Shown in pieces: positions 50,344-59,956 of a stretch of 64,000 nucleotides of DNA; within the stretch, counting starts at the first letter, position 1; each line of letters starts with the position of its first letter. The stretch lies in assembly GCF_001641755.2 (NCBI RefSeq), contig NZ_LRFG02000004.1:186001-250000 (forward strand), in the 5' to 3' direction. The translations under genes were made by a program, and so were the position numbers. A model generated the notes under the pieces. It was not told the DNA's origin and did not search any database. It saw nothing but the letters and a program-made list of their open reading frames with translations. The stretch comes from Microbulbifer flavimaris (GTDB taxonomy: Bacteria > Pseudomonadota > Gammaproteobacteria > Pseudomonadales > Cellvibrionaceae).

Positions 50344-51492
50344 TCATCCGATCTCGATTTCCGGCCCGGCGCCCTGCTCCGCACTGAGCCAGATTTCCGC
50401 GGCAGCGCGCCGGGCAATCTCGCGGTAGTGCTGTGCCACTTCACTGTCCGGCTCGGCGATGACGCTCGGCAGGCCGCGATCGGTGCCCTCGCGGATGGCC
50501 ATCGCCAGCGGCAACTGCCCCAGCAGGCCGGTATCGTACTCCGCGGCAATCCTCTCGCCGCCGCCGCTGCCGAACACGGGCTCGGTATGGCCGCACTGGC
50601 TGCAGGTGTGCAGGGACATGTTCTCGACAATCCCCAGCACCGGCACCGACACCTTGCGGAACATTTCCACACCCTTGATCGCGTCCACCAGAGCCAGGTC
50701 CTGGGGAGTCGTCACGATCACGGCGCCGGCCAGGCGCGCTTTCTGGGCCAGGGTCAGCTGGATATCGCCGGTGCCCGGGGGCATATCCACGATCAGGTAG
50801 TCCAGTTCGCCGCCATCGTCGCACCACAGGGTCTGGGTGAGGATCTGGTTGAGGGCACCGCTGGCCATGGGCCCGCGCCATACCGCCGGGGTATCCTCCG
50901 TCAGCAAATAACCGAGGGACATGGTCTTGAGGCCGTGGGCCTCCACCGGCAGGAAGAACTTGTGTTCTTTCACTTTCGGTCGTACGCCCTCGGTGCCGAG
51001 CATGGTGGGAAGGCTGGGGCCGTAAATATCGGCATCCAGGAGACCGACGCTGGCACCTTCCGCAGCCAGCGCCAGCGCCAGGTTGACGGCAGTGGTGGAC
51101 TTGCCCACGCCGCCCTTGCCGGAGGCCACCGCGACAATGTTCTTCACGCCGCGCAAGTGCTCAGGCACCTCGCCAGCCTCGGTGGTGGGAACCTCACTGA
51201 ACAGCTCGAAGTGCAGGTGCGCCTCCCCCAGCGGGCCACCGCGCAGGGTTGGCATGCAGGCCTCCTGAATACGATCACGCCAGTCATCTTCCTGGCTGTC
51301 ACAGGGGTAGCCGAGGGTAATGCCCACCAGGACGCTACCGTCTTCATAGCCCACCTCGATATCCGCATCGAGCTCGTCGAGGATCCGCCCGCTGGCCGGG
51401 TCGTGCAGGCTGCCGAGGCATTCCGCCAACCGTTCCAGTTCCGCCTGCGCCCCCTCGGGCAGGTCCCCGTGGTCATGCTCGTGTTCACTCAC
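50344..51492 (-). CDS. apbC: Iron-sulfur cluster carrier protein ApbC (Mrp)
   Basis: P-loop ATPase that binds and delivers [4Fe-4S] clusters. The 382-aa protein has an N-terminal MIP18-like segment (about 15-95), the Walker [21 protein letters not shown], switch region [28 protein letters not shown] and the cluster-binding C-x-x-C in [14 protein letters not shown]. An acidic His-rich N-tail precedes this. The start is GTG at 51492 with AGGGGA seven bases upstream; the frame to 51594 lacks family character. Divergent from metG, as in E. coli and Pseudomonas. Confidence 0.93.
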   Translation of the reverse strand: MSEHEHDHGDLPEGAQAELERLAECLGSLHDPASGRILDELDADIEVGYEDGSVLVGITLGYPCDSQEDDWRDRIQEACMPTLRGGPLGEAHLHFELFSEVPTTEAGEVPEHLRGVKNIVAVASGKGGVGKSTTAVNLALALAAEGASVGLLDADIYGPSLPTMLGTEGVRPKVKEHKFFLPVEAHGLKTMSLGYLLTEDTPAVWRGPMASGALNQILTQTLWCDDGGELDYLIVDMPPGTGDIQLTLAQKARLAGAVIVTTPQDLALVDAIKGVEMFRKVSVPVLGIVENMSLHTCSQCGHTEPVFGSGGGERIAAEYDTGLLGQLPLAMAIREGTDRGLPSVIAEPDSEVAQHYREIARRAAAEIWLSAEQGAGPEIEIG

Positions 51493-51665
51493 GTCACTGT
51501 CCCCTGTTCCGCTATCTGTCAAAATTTGCGTGCATTGTGCGGTATGGCTCGAACCAGCGCCAGCGGCGCCCCGCGGGTGCCGCGCAGGCCGCATATCTGC
51601 TATATTCGCCGGTCTTTTACGGGGCCGCCAAACGCGGCCGGAAACTGTCTGTCATGGAAAAATCG

Positions 51666-53711
51666 ATGTCCGAATCGCGCCCCCAAGCCCGTAACATCCT
51701 CGTGACCAGTGCACTGCCCTACGCCAACGGCTCCCTGCACCTCGGGCACATCCTGGAGTACATCCAGACTGACATCTGGGCCCGCTTCCAGCGCGCTCGC
51801 GGCCACCACTGCCTGTACATGTGCGCCGACGATGCCCACGGCACCGCCATCATGCTGAAGGCCGAGCAGCTGGGCCTGACCGCGGAGCAGCACATCGCCA
51901 ACATGCAGGCGGAGCACGAGCGCGACTTCAGCGACTTCCTGATCGGGGTGGATAACTACCACTCCACCCACTCGGAAGAAAACCGCGAACTGTCCGCGAT
52001 GATTTACCAGCGCCTGCGGGACAACGGGCACATTGCCTCGCGCACCATCACCCAGGCGTTCGATCCGGAGAAAGAGCTCTTTCTCGCCGACCGCTATATC
52101 AAGGGTACCTGCCCGCGCTGTAAAACGCCGGACCAGTATGGCGACAACTGTGAGGCCTGTGGCGCCACCTACAGCCCCACCGAGCTGATCGACCCGGTTT
52201 CCGCCATCTCCGGCGCCACCCCGGTCGAAAAGGAGTCCGAGCACTTCTTCTTTACCCTGCCGGAATTTACCGATTTCCTGAAGCAGTGGACCCGCTCCGG
52301 CACCCTGCAGAGCGAAGTGGCCAACAAGCTTTCCGAGTGGCTGGACGAGGGCCTGCAGGAGTGGGATATCTCCCGCGATGCGCCCTACTTCGGCTTCGAG
52401 ATTCCCGACGCACCGGGCAAGTATTTCTATGTCTGGCTGGACGCGCCCATCGGCTATATGGCCAGCCTGAAGAATTACTGCGACGCAAAGGGCCTCGACT
52501 GGCTGGACTACTGGAAGAAAGACAGCGACGCCGAGGTGTATCACTTTATCGGCAAGGATATCGTCAACTTCCACGCGCTGTTCTGGCCGGCGATGCTGGA
52601 CTCCGCCGACTTCCGTACCCCCACCAAGGTGTGCGTGCACGGCTTCCTGACCGTCAACGGCAAGAAAATGTCCAAGTCCCGCGGCACTTTTATCAATGCG
52701 CGCAACTACCTGGACCACCTGCACCCGGAATACCTGCGCTACTACTTCGCCGCCAAGCTGACCGGCGGGGTCGACGACCTGGACCTGAACCTGGAAGACT
52801 TCATCGCCAAGGTGAATTCCGACCTGGTGGGCAAGGTGGTCAATATCGCCTCGCGCACCGCCAAGTTCGTCAGCAAGTCCGGCGGCATCCTCGCCGAACA
52901 ACTGGCGGACGAGCCCCTGTGGAACCAGTTTGTCGAGGCGGCCCCGCGGATCGCCGACTTTTACGAGAGCCGCGAGTATGCCCGCGCCATGCGCGAAATC
53001 ATGGCCCTCGCCGACGCCGCCAACGCTTGGATCGCCGACAAGGCGCCCTGGTCCCTGGCCAAAGAAGAGGGCAAGGAAGACGAGGTACTGGCCATCTGCT
53101 CCCAGGGTGTGAATATGTTCCGTGCCCTGATTACCTGGCTGGCGCCGGTGCTGCCGGAAACCGCCAAAAAAGCGGAGGCTTTCCTGGGTGCCGAACTGGA
53201 CTGGCACAGTGCCACCACACCGCTGGCAGGCCACACCATCAACAAGTTCAAGCCGCTGATGCAGCGCATCGAGCAGAAGCAGGTGGACGCCATTCTCGAG
53301 GCCGCAAAGGAATCCCTGGCCCAGCTGCAGGCCGAGACCGCCGGCGAGCAGAAAACCGGCCCACTGGCCGACGATCCCATCGCCGATGAGATCCAGTTTG
53401 ACGACTTCGCCAAGGTTGACCTGCGCATTGCGCTGATCGCCAATGCCGAACACGTGGAAGGCGCCGGCAAGCTGCTGAAGCTGACCCTCGACCTGGGCGG
53501 TGAAACCCGCCAGGTTTTTGCAGGCATCAAGAGCGCTTACAAACCGGAAGACCTGGTCGGCAAGCACACCGTGATGGTGGCCAACCTGGCGCCGCGCAAG
53601 ATGCGCTTCGGTGTCTCCGAGGGTATGGTGCTGGCAGCCGGGCCCGGCGGCAAAGACCTGTGGATCCTGGAGCCCCACGCCGGTGCACAGCCAGGCATGC
53701 GGGTGATGTAG
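51666..53711 (+). CDS. metG: Methionine-tRNA ligase (dimeric form with C-terminal tRNA-binding domain)
   Basis: Class I synthetase, 681 aa. HIGH motif in [19 protein letters not shown] (near residue 20), zinc knuckles [21 protein letters not shown]-type (around 145-162), KMSKS in [12 protein letters not shown] (near 335), and a C-terminal tRNA-binding (EMAP-like) domain (about 580-681: [20 protein letters not shown]). The ATG at 51666 aligns with P. aeruginosa and has GGAAA upstream; the ATG at 51654 would add four residues. Confidence 0.96.
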   Translation: MSESRPQARNILVTSALPYANGSLHLGHILEYIQTDIWARFQRARGHHCLYMCADDAHGTAIMLKAEQLGLTAEQHIANMQAEHERDFSDFLIGVDNYHSTHSEENRELSAMIYQRLRDNGHIASRTITQAFDPEKELFLADRYIKGTCPRCKTPDQYGDNCEACGATYSPTELIDPVSAISGATPVEKESEHFFFTLPEFTDFLKQWTRSGTLQSEVANKLSEWLDEGLQEWDISRDAPYFGFEIPDAPGKYFYVWLDAPIGYMASLKNYCDAKGLDWLDYWKKDSDAEVYHFIGKDIVNFHALFWPAMLDSADFRTPTKVCVHGFLTVNGKKMSKSRGTFINARNYLDHLHPEYLRYYFAAKLTGGVDDLDLNLEDFIAKVNSDLVGKVVNIASRTAKFVSKSGGILAEQLADEPLWNQFVEAAPRIADFYESREYARAMREIMALADAANAWIADKAPWSLAKEEGKEDEVLAICSQGVNMFRALITWLAPVLPETAKKAEAFLGAELDWHSATTPLAGHTINKFKPLMQRIEQKQVDAILEAAKESLAQLQAETAGEQKTGPLADDPIADEIQFDDFAKVDLRIALIANAEHVEGAGKLLKLTLDLGGETRQVFAGIKSAYKPEDLVGKHTVMVANLAPRKMRFGVSEGMVLAAGPGGKDLWILEPHAGAQPGMRVM

Positions 53712-53788
53712 TTTTTCGACAGAAAATTTTTTATAGGACATCGGCCCCCACCCGGTGTCTGCGGACTACCACCAGGCCATAAATTGAA

Positions 53789-53897
53789 GGCAAAGTACCG
53801 GGACGGGTATTTCGAACCGTCGGCGACAGGACGTCCCCGACGGAGCGTACAGGGACGTATTTACAGCGTTTCGAAATACCCCTCCCGGTGCTTTGCC
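53789..53897. repeat. 109-bp inverted-repeat element (MITE/REP-like)
   Basis: Terminal inverted repeats of 28 bp (53789-53816 and 53870-53897) match at 26 of 28 positions. Between them lies a 7-bp inner stem (CCGTCGG / CCGACGG) and an asymmetric loop. It fills the 325-bp gap between metG and the 2-hydroxyacid dehydrogenase gene. Intergenic elements of this shape are often dispersed in marine gammaproteobacterial genomes; copy number is unknown here. The remaining sequence of the gap shows no gene. Confidence 0.7.
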
Positions 53898-54036
53898 GCC
53901 ACTCCACTCTGGAACCACCTCCTCGGCCCTTGCCAGGGTACTTAGTTCGAATATTCAGGCCGCCGTTCTCCGCTATCTGGCCGATCGGCCACTGGCAAAA
54001 CACTGTAAGCGGCATTAAGAAAAGGAGACTCAGACA

Positions 54037-54972
54037 ATGCGCGGTGTTTTTCTCGATACCCTGACCATGAAGCTGGAACAGCTGGACTGCAGCGGGCTCG
54101 AAGGCTGCCTGGAGCAATGGGATTTTTTCGAGACCACAAAACCCGAACAGGTCGCCGAACGCATTGCCGGTGCGGATGTGGTCATCACCAACAAGGTGGT
54201 ACTGGACCGCGAGCTGATTATGGGCGCCGGTAATCTCAAGCTGATCTGCGTGTGTGCCACCGGCACCAACAATATCGACCTCGAGGCGGCCGACGAGCGA
54301 GGTATTCCAGTCCGCAATGTGCACGGTTATGCCGGAGCCTCCGTACCACAACACGCATTGGCGCTGATACTCGCTCTCGCCACCCGCCTGCACCAGTACA
54401 ACAGTGACGTCAAAGCGGGCCGCTGGAGTGAGTCGCCGGTGTTCTGCATGCTCGATTACCCGGTGATGGAACTGGCGGGCAAGAATCTGGGCATCATCGG
54501 CTACGGCGATCTCGGACGCAGGACCGCCGAGTTGGGCAAGGCCCTGGGAATGAAGGTGCTGGTGGCAGAATCCTTCAGCGGGGAAAAGAAGTCGGGCCGA
54601 ATCCCGCTCGACCAGCTGCTAAGGGAAGCGGATGTGATCAGCCTGCATTGCCCACTTACGACAGCGACCGACCAGCTGGTAAATCACGAGTTTCTGGCTG
54701 CCATGAAGCGCGGCGCCCTGCTGATCAACACTGCCCGCGGAGGCCTGGTGGACGAAGCCGCCCTTGCGGATGCGCTGCACAGTGGCCAACTGGGCGGCGC
54801 GGCACTGGATGTCCTCAGCGTGGAACCACCACCGGAAAACCATCCCCTGCTCGATCCGGATATTCCCAACCTGCTGCTAACCCCCCATAGCGCCTGGATC
54901 AGCAAGGAGAGCCGCCAGCGGCTGCTCAATGGCGTGGTCGACAATATCCAGCAGTGGCAGGCCACTCGGTAA
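54037..54972 (+). CDS. D-isomer specific 2-hydroxyacid dehydrogenase (hydroxypyruvate reductase-like)
   Basis: A 311-aa NAD(P)-dependent oxidoreductase. The catalytic domain surrounds a Rossmann domain (about 100-285) with GIIGYGDLGRRTAEL (near 150), the arginine in NTARGGLVDEAAL, the glutamate in VEPPPENHP and the histidine in LTPHSAWIS, the standard catalytic set. The closest remembered relatives are glycerate dehydrogenase / hydroxypyruvate reductase; exact substrate is not readable. The ATG follows AAGGAG at nine bases. Confidence 0.9.
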   Translation: MRGVFLDTLTMKLEQLDCSGLEGCLEQWDFFETTKPEQVAERIAGADVVITNKVVLDRELIMGAGNLKLICVCATGTNNIDLEAADERGIPVRNVHGYAGASVPQHALALILALATRLHQYNSDVKAGRWSESPVFCMLDYPVMELAGKNLGIIGYGDLGRRTAELGKALGMKVLVAESFSGEKKSGRIPLDQLLREADVISLHCPLTTATDQLVNHEFLAAMKRGALLINTARGGLVDEAALADALHSGQLGGAALDVLSVEPPPENHPLLDPDIPNLLLTPHSAWISKESRQRLLNGVVDNIQQWQATR

Positions 54973-54991
54973 GCCTGTTTCAGTCTGCAAT

Positions 54992-55342
54992 CTAGCCTTG
55001 AGTATCAGGCCCGCTCGAATCCTCTTGCGGGTCGGATGCCCGGGCACACTCCCACCCCCAACCGGCCTGTTTCTCGGCAAACTCCCTGGCACGGGCTTCA
55101 CAAAATCCCGCCTGGTATTGTGAGCGCCACAAGGTCTCGGTGCCGGAGGGCTTGGTGTATTGCACTTCGCAGGGCAGCCCGGCCGGGGGGCTCACCTGTA
55201 CCACCTCAATGATCCGCTCACTATTGCCGAGCTTGCATACGAATCGCTCCTGCGCGCTTGCAGGCCCGAGCGCAAACAAGAGCATCAGGCCGCCCAGTAC
55301 GGATGCCTTCGACGAATACGGCTCACTTTTAAAACCAGACAT
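54992..55342 (-). CDS. Small secreted protein, unknown function
   Basis: A 116-aa exported protein: signal peptide about residues 1-36 (SVLGGLMLLFALGPASAQE), then FVCKLGNSERIIEVV, LPCEVQYTK, GFCEARAREFAEKQAGWGWECA with four cysteines (two likely disulfides) and an acidic tail. The ATG at 55342 has GGAGGAA upstream. I do not recognise a family. Convergent with the dehydrogenase gene. Confidence 0.65.
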   Translation of the reverse strand: MSGFKSEPYSSKASVLGGLMLLFALGPASAQERFVCKLGNSERIIEVVQVSPPAGLPCEVQYTKPSGTETLWRSQYQAGFCEARAREFAEKQAGWGWECARASDPQEDSSGPDTQG

Positions 55343-55693
55343 TCGAGTTCCTCCGGATAACAGCAGTGCGCCCACCGAGCCCGCTGACCCGGCGGGCGAA
55401 CCAGCAGGTCCGTGGGGTTGATTGCCTCCCGGCACTTTAATGTAAGCTGCGCGTTACCGACGAGCCCGTATCAGTCACCGATACCATCGTGGCTACGATC
55501 ATCAACGTACAGCCGGCGTGGCGATACTGTCTCTTCAGTCATATATCAACGGGGCAAGCCCCAGGCAGCCTCGTCATCGACAACCTCATCTCTCCGCAAT
55601 TTAACAACTTTGGGGAAGCCCAATTATTTGTGGGATTTATCGACTGCGACTCTACTCTTGCCCCACAGTCAAAACTCTGTGAAGGAGGAATGT
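55343..55693. other. 351-bp intergenic region, promoter for the ElaB-like operon
   Basis: No gene on either strand; short frames lack starts. It separates divergent genes, so it should carry promoters for both the secreted protein and the operon at 55694. Confidence 0.45.
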
Positions 55694-55987
55694 ATGGCAA
55701 GCGCGAAACCCTCATCCAATTCATCCAATTCATCCAGTAGGGAAAAACTGCACCAGGCTTACAACCTGGCGGGTGAGGCGGCATCAGATACTGCATCGCA
55801 TATCAAGGAGCGGGCAGCTGACAGAGCCGCACACCTCAGGGACCGCGCACGCTCTTCCGTAGAGCGCGGTAAGCACCGCGCCACTGATATGGAGCATCGT
55901 CTGGAGGAGTCTATCCAGCGCCACCCCCTGGTCAGCGTGGGTTGTGCCTTTGCCGCGGGCTGGCTGATCTCGAAAATTCTCAAGTAA
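55694..55987 (+). CDS. ElaB/YqjD-like (DUF883) ribosome-associated membrane protein
   Basis: A 97-aa protein with a Ser/Asn-rich N-tail, a long amphipathic helix (about 15-70: YNLAGEAASDTASHIKERAA and later ARSSVERGKHRATDM) and a C-terminal anchor (VSVGCAFAAGWLISKIL). This is the layout of ElaB/YqjD/YgaM proteins, tail-anchored factors induced in stationary phase in E. coli. AAGGAGGAA lies just upstream of the ATG. First gene of a three-gene operon with YqjE- and YqjK-like proteins. Confidence 0.8.
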   Translation: MASAKPSSNSSNSSSREKLHQAYNLAGEAASDTASHIKERAADRAAHLRDRARSSVERGKHRATDMEHRLEESIQRHPLVSVGCAFAAGWLISKILK

Positions 55988-56053
55988 GGATGTAAGCCCA
56001 TCATTCTTGACGGGTTCTCTGGAAAGCCACCAAAGCAATAGATGGGGAAACCG

Positions 56054-56545
56054 ATGAAGGACGACAATCAGTCCGACTCGCATACGACGAATCCCGATCC
56101 GGCCGCGCCACCGCGCGGCCGGCACACGTCTGGTTCTGACCCAGAAGCATCACCCGGGCAGCCGGGGCAAACCGAACCCTCAACCCTGGATCGCGCCGAG
56201 GCTACCCTGACCCTGGTCAGCGCTTGGACCTCAAACCTGCAGACTCTGATGCGACTTGAGTTCGATCGTACTATGGCAGCGGGAAAGCGCATTGTGGGGC
56301 TCAGCCTGGTGCTGCTGCCGCTGGCGATTGCTTTCCTTTTAAGTCTCTGCGCTGGTGTCGGCCTGATCAGCTACTACTTCACCGACTCGCCCTATATCGG
56401 CTTTGTGGGTTTTCTATTAGCTCAGCTGCTGCTTCTGGCAGCCATTCTGCTCTACCAGAACCGACTTCGCTCCCTGCTGGGCTTTACGCAGACCAGGCAA
56501 CAGGTGATGGAGGCGATCGACGATGTCCGTGAGACATTTAAATAA
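56054..56545 (+). CDS. YqjE-like (DUF1469, phage holin superfamily) membrane protein
   Basis: A 163-aa protein. A hydrophilic, Pro/Ser-rich tail (1-48) leads to a helix (WTSNLQTLMRLEFDRTMAAG) and two membrane segments (IVGLSLVLLPLAIAFLLSLC and IGFVGFLLAQLLLLAAILLY), as in YqjE. ATG at 56054 follows GGGGAAA; the one at 56042 has no site. It overlaps the next gene by 23 bases. Confidence 0.78.
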   Translation: MKDDNQSDSHTTNPDPAAPPRGRHTSGSDPEASPGQPGQTEPSTLDRAEATLTLVSAWTSNLQTLMRLEFDRTMAAGKRIVGLSLVLLPLAIAFLLSLCAGVGLISYYFTDSPYIGFVGFLLAQLLLLAAILLYQNRLRSLLGFTQTRQQVMEAIDDVRETFK

Positions 56546-56765
56546 GCGTATTCAGGAATGCACTCGAGACATGGAGCGCCAGCGCCGCAGCGCGCTGAAA
56601 CTGGTCAGGCAGGAGAAACAGAGTGCTCTAAAGCAGGTTGAGGAAATCCCGATGCCAGTATTACTGGGCATCGCCCTGGTCAGTGGATTTCTGGTGGAAC
56701 GGCTCTGGCACTATCCGAATACCTCGCAATTAATTCGACTGGCCATCGCATACCGGGCTTTTTGA
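56523..56765 (+). CDS. YqjK-like small membrane protein
   Basis: An 80-aa protein with a basic N-terminal helix (RIQECTRDMERQRRSALKLV) and one membrane segment (PVLLGIALVSGFLVERLW). Size, position and charge pattern fit YqjK/ DUF2-type partners in yqjDEK loci, but sequence identity is not certain. Overlaps yqjE-like by 23 bp, indicating translational coupling. Confidence 0.65.
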   Translation: MSVRHLNKRIQECTRDMERQRRSALKLVRQEKQSALKQVEEIPMPVLLGIALVSGFLVERLWHYPNTSQLIRLAIAYRAF

Positions 56766-56841
56766 CTTCCGGTATAGCCTTGTTTCCAAGCCTTGCAGCA
56801 AAGTGCAAAGTGACAGTGACTTTGCCAAAGTCCAGACACAA

Positions 56842-56865
56842 GAAAGCACGGCGAACCGTGCTTTC
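56842..56865. terminator. Hairpin between convergent genes
   Basis: GAAAGCACGG, CGAA loop, CCGTGCTTTC, a perfect 10-bp stem between the YqjK-like gene and the convergent gene at 56889. Only short T-tracts follow. Confidence 0.6.
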
Positions 56866-56888
56866 CTGTACTTCGCTGATGAAATTTT

Positions 56889-57965
56889 TCAGTTTTCCAT
56901 CGCGACCTGCGCTTTTTTCATTTCCTCCAGACGACGATCGACCGTAGTGTAATCTCTGTCCTCACCCCACTCTCTTGAAGCGGCCTTTGCATAAGCTTTC
57001 TTTGCACCGGTAATATCACCATTCAAACGATGATTAAAACCGATGGTTTGGTATACGCCCTTCATTGCGGATTTTTCCGCTTTTTCTGTTGGGAATTCAA
57101 GTGCAGCCACGGTGGCGATATAATCATCCTCAGAAAGTTTGCCGGACAAATACATCACCTCACTTTCAAAATATGCGGCCCAGATCGATTTGTTTGCTTG
57201 CTGCCATTCGCGGTCACCGATGGTTCTGCGAATTTTCTGTAGCTGCTTGCTGGCCGCACTCTCTTTACCCAGCTCCCGCATTGCGTTATACCGCAAGAGC
57301 ATGATTCGCGCATACCGAAGTGAGTTGGGATCGCCCATATCTGCGTTTTCTATCTCAGCGAGAAACTTTTCATATTCGCCATTATCATAGAGCCTGCTGA
57401 GGTATTCTTTATCGGTCACTGCGACAGTCATCGGCACTTCGTGAACATCAACGGCGCCGATCTCTACTTGTCCTGGCCCCGCAAGACCAGCTCCCATTCC
57501 AAGAAAACTGGCCTCTTCAGGCACCTGCAATACCATCTCTTTGCTCTGCCAATCACTGGTGCCGCGAATGGGCTCCACCCAGGTGCTATCCCATGTCAGC
57601 GTCTTACGCTCATCATCAAGCTGTTTCTGGGCATTGAAGAAAACAATGACCGACTGCTTGACATCAGTCGGCTTGAAGTCGACCTTCAGCCTGACCCTCT
57701 TGCCGAGAAATGGGGTCGCGTCAATGCGCTTTACGACTAACCCATGCTGGTCCATTCCAGCTTTATCGGACCGAATGACCAAACTTTTATCATCGATCTC
57801 ACCGGCACGGGTGAATACACCCTTTGCACTGGCATCATAGATCCACTGGGAATATTCCCGCTTCCCTTCAAATGGCACAATTTCCACTGCTTTTTTATCA
57901 GCAGCAGCTATAGCTGCACTGCATAGCATCGCACTAACAATTACCGCAGATTTCAGAATATTCAT
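56889..57965 (-). CDS. Secreted protein of unknown function in a low-GC patch
   Basis: A 358-aa exported protein (signal peptide residues 1-22, MNILKSAVIVSAMLCSAAIA). The first half (about 40-185) looks like a beta-sandwich (RVRLKVDFKPTDVKQSVIVF, WQSKEMVLQVPEEASFLGMG), the second half (about 195-350) is helical with TPR/Sel1-like phasing (YLSRLYDNGEYEKFLAEIEN, MKGVYQTIGFNHRLNGDITG). No family recognised. The codon usage is AT-richer than neighbours, suggesting acquisition. Strong AAGGAGG before the ATG at 57965. Confidence 0.7.
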   Translation of the reverse strand: MNILKSAVIVSAMLCSAAIAAADKKAVEIVPFEGKREYSQWIYDASAKGVFTRAGEIDDKSLVIRSDKAGMDQHGLVVKRIDATPFLGKRVRLKVDFKPTDVKQSVIVFFNAQKQLDDERKTLTWDSTWVEPIRGTSDWQSKEMVLQVPEEASFLGMGAGLAGPGQVEIGAVDVHEVPMTVAVTDKEYLSRLYDNGEYEKFLAEIENADMGDPNSLRYARIMLLRYNAMRELGKESAASKQLQKIRRTIGDREWQQANKSIWAAYFESEVMYLSGKLSEDDYIATVAALEFPTEKAEKSAMKGVYQTIGFNHRLNGDITGAKKAYAKAASREWGEDRDYTTVDRRLEEMKKAQVAMEN

Positions 57966-58173
57966 ATATTCCTCCTTGGTTTCCCGCGCTGACTCCATAT
58001 CAGGCAGTACCGGGAGGCTACATAATCAAAAACATTCCAACAACACTCAGACGCCTATTTGACAGGTCGTGTAATAACGAAAAGAATAAGGCGTCAGTTA
58101 CGCTCGGTTCAGTTCTGCTTCACCTGCCCCGATTCCCAAGCATGCCCCTCTTCTGACGTCTGAGCACAGATGA

Positions 58174-58194
58174 ACCCTCCCAAAAGAGGAGGGT
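58174..58194. other. Small inverted repeat in the 268-bp spacer
   Basis: ACCCTCC and GGAGGGT around a seven-base loop, just after the end of the minus-strand gene at 58234. No T-run; weak terminator at best. Confidence 0.35.
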
Positions 58195-58233
58195 CGAGTA
58201 ATGGATAGCTTGCGGGTATGAGCAGCCTGCAGG

Positions 58234-59469
58234 TCAATTAGGGGAGGTTTTCATTTTACTCCGGAGGTCAATAATAAACCGCCGCGCTCTCTTGAGCCGC
58301 GTGAGCAAGCCGCTTTCCTGCAGAAACACTGTGGTCGAATTAGCGAAGATATGTATCCACCTCGTGACTCTTGCGCGGGCCGATGAGCCATAGAAATCTA
58401 CCAGAGCATCTTCCCGCCGCATGGTGCCGTAGAGTTCCTTGTAATCGTAATCACCGATGCCATAGTCAAGCCACCGGATGCCCTCTTCCTGTAGCCGCTC
58501 GATAACTCGGCGGAGTAGATAGGTTCCCGGTGCCAGCCTGCCGTATTCAGGCAGGAATGATGTCGCCAGCAGAGTGAAGGTTCCATCCACCACCGGGCCT
58601 ACGATATAGGCAATCGGCTCCCCTTTGGCTTCCAGCAAATAGCCACGGAAATTACCATTCTCAGCGTGCATTCGGGATGTGGTTTTCCAGGTATCGTCAT
58701 CCTGGACCCCCACCCCGATGCTCTTCTGATAGCTGGCAGAAACGATCCTGACCGCCATCTTCAAAAAGTCGGCAACCTCTTCCGGCGCTCGAACTTCTCG
58801 CACTTCAACTGAGCCATCAAACGCTTCAACCAGCTTGCGGTCTTTACGGCGGAAACCACTGCGAGTCTTTGATGAATTGGCTATGACAGGTTGTCCATTG
58901 CCATCAGTCAATTCGGTGAACCAGCGCGCTATTTTCAGCGGTTTAACGTTATTTGATCTTTCGAGACCATTCGAGAGCACTTTTCCGGTCTCTCCATCGG
59001 TGGGTAGCCGAAAGATGGAAATGCAGTCCACACTACCGCCCGCCAGCAAATCCTGCAGGTGATTCTTTTGCTCCAACGCAGTAGCCGCACTCAGCGCCTC
59101 AAAACCTCCCTCGGTAATATTCAGTGTACGAAGCTTCGGCGCGGGAACCCGCCATTTACCAATTTTGATAATTGGGCGCCTGACACTGAGACGGCCTATC
59201 AATATCCCGTCGGCAGCTCCTCCCTTTTTCCACAATGCCACGTACGGCATTTTTTCTCCGGCGACCTGGGTGAGAAATGGCAGGAAGAACTCGGCATTTG
59301 CCGTTGCCACTCTGGGTGGATCCGTAAGACCCAGACGTTCCCACGCCTGCATCAATTCCCGCGCCCCATCAAAAGTCATCTCAACGCTCAAACTGGGCCC
59401 CGACTTCTCTGTGACCTGCGTTGGTTCTTTAGCTTTGTCTGGTTCAGATAGGAAAGTTTGCTCTTCCAT
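58234..59469 (-). CDS. CelD/FemAB-type acetyltransferase (Acetyltransf_6), paralogue A
   Basis: A 411-aa protein of the GNAT_acetyltransf (PF13480) type, double-GNAT-like proteins used in polysaccharide or peptide modification. Characteristic blocks: NAEFFLPFLTQVAGEKMPYV, SKTRSGFRRKDRKLVEAFDG, GYLLEAKGEPIAYIVGPVVD and RWLDYGIGDYDYKELYG. Substrate unknown. The N-tail (1-35) is polar. It is divergent from a clear paralogue at 59957, and its GC is lower than that of the paralogue. Confidence 0.8.
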   Translation of the reverse strand: MEEQTFLSEPDKAKEPTQVTEKSGPSLSVEMTFDGARELMQAWERLGLTDPPRVATANAEFFLPFLTQVAGEKMPYVALWKKGGAADGILIGRLSVRRPIIKIGKWRVPAPKLRTLNITEGGFEALSAATALEQKNHLQDLLAGGSVDCISIFRLPTDGETGKVLSNGLERSNNVKPLKIARWFTELTDGNGQPVIANSSKTRSGFRRKDRKLVEAFDGSVEVREVRAPEEVADFLKMAVRIVSASYQKSIGVGVQDDDTWKTTSRMHAENGNFRGYLLEAKGEPIAYIVGPVVDGTFTLLATSFLPEYGRLAPGTYLLRRVIERLQEEGIRWLDYGIGDYDYKELYGTMRREDALVDFYGSSARARVTRWIHIFANSTTVFLQESGLLTRLKRARRFIIDLRSKMKTSPN

Positions 59470-59956
59470 TTGGAATCCACTGGTCGATATGCGATTAGAG
59501 GGAGTGCCTACTCTGCTGCAGAATGGTTTCAGGCGCAGAAAGATTGCGGCGTAATAGTTTTAGGTAGGTACGTTTTTAGTCGATTCTGATGGAGAATCCT
59601 TTAGGAATACCAATATTCCCGCCAATATTCTGCCACTCGTCAGGAGGTCAATCTTCAGTCAACGCGAACGTGCGTATATTTCAACCTGACAGCTGAGGCT
59701 TGATACTCCGGATAAGTCCGCCGGATTAATTGGCGCCCTGTCCCCTCAATTGCCACATTGCGTTGATCTCACCCTGGCCGGCTCGCCGCCTCAATCGTAT
59801 TTTGCACGCCTCCCTGGGAGCTCTGGTGAAGTTGGCATGTCTTGTCTCACCAGCGTGACCGCACTCACTACACTCGGCTGTGCACTGGGATTTTTTTCAA
59901 GACCATGGCATCCAACCCGCTCCCAATGCCCCAAAGGTTTTTTACGAGGTTTTCAG
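59470..59956. other. 487-bp spacer between divergent acetyltransferase paralogues
   Basis: No gene is seen. The left 200 bp are AT-rich and contain TATTC/TTCCCG runs; promoters for both genes should lie here. The frame open from 59750 is the upstream extension of the next gene and is not protein-like. Confidence 0.4.

Noticed and set aside
51600-53741. 713-codon minus-strand open frame
   Set aside because: Lies entirely over metG; composition is that of the complement of a GC-rich gene and it has no recognisable domains.
58058-58092. TTGACA-17-AAGAAT promoter-like string on the plus strand
   Set aside because: No plus-strand gene follows; it would transcribe antisense to the acetyltransferase gene, so it is probably chance.
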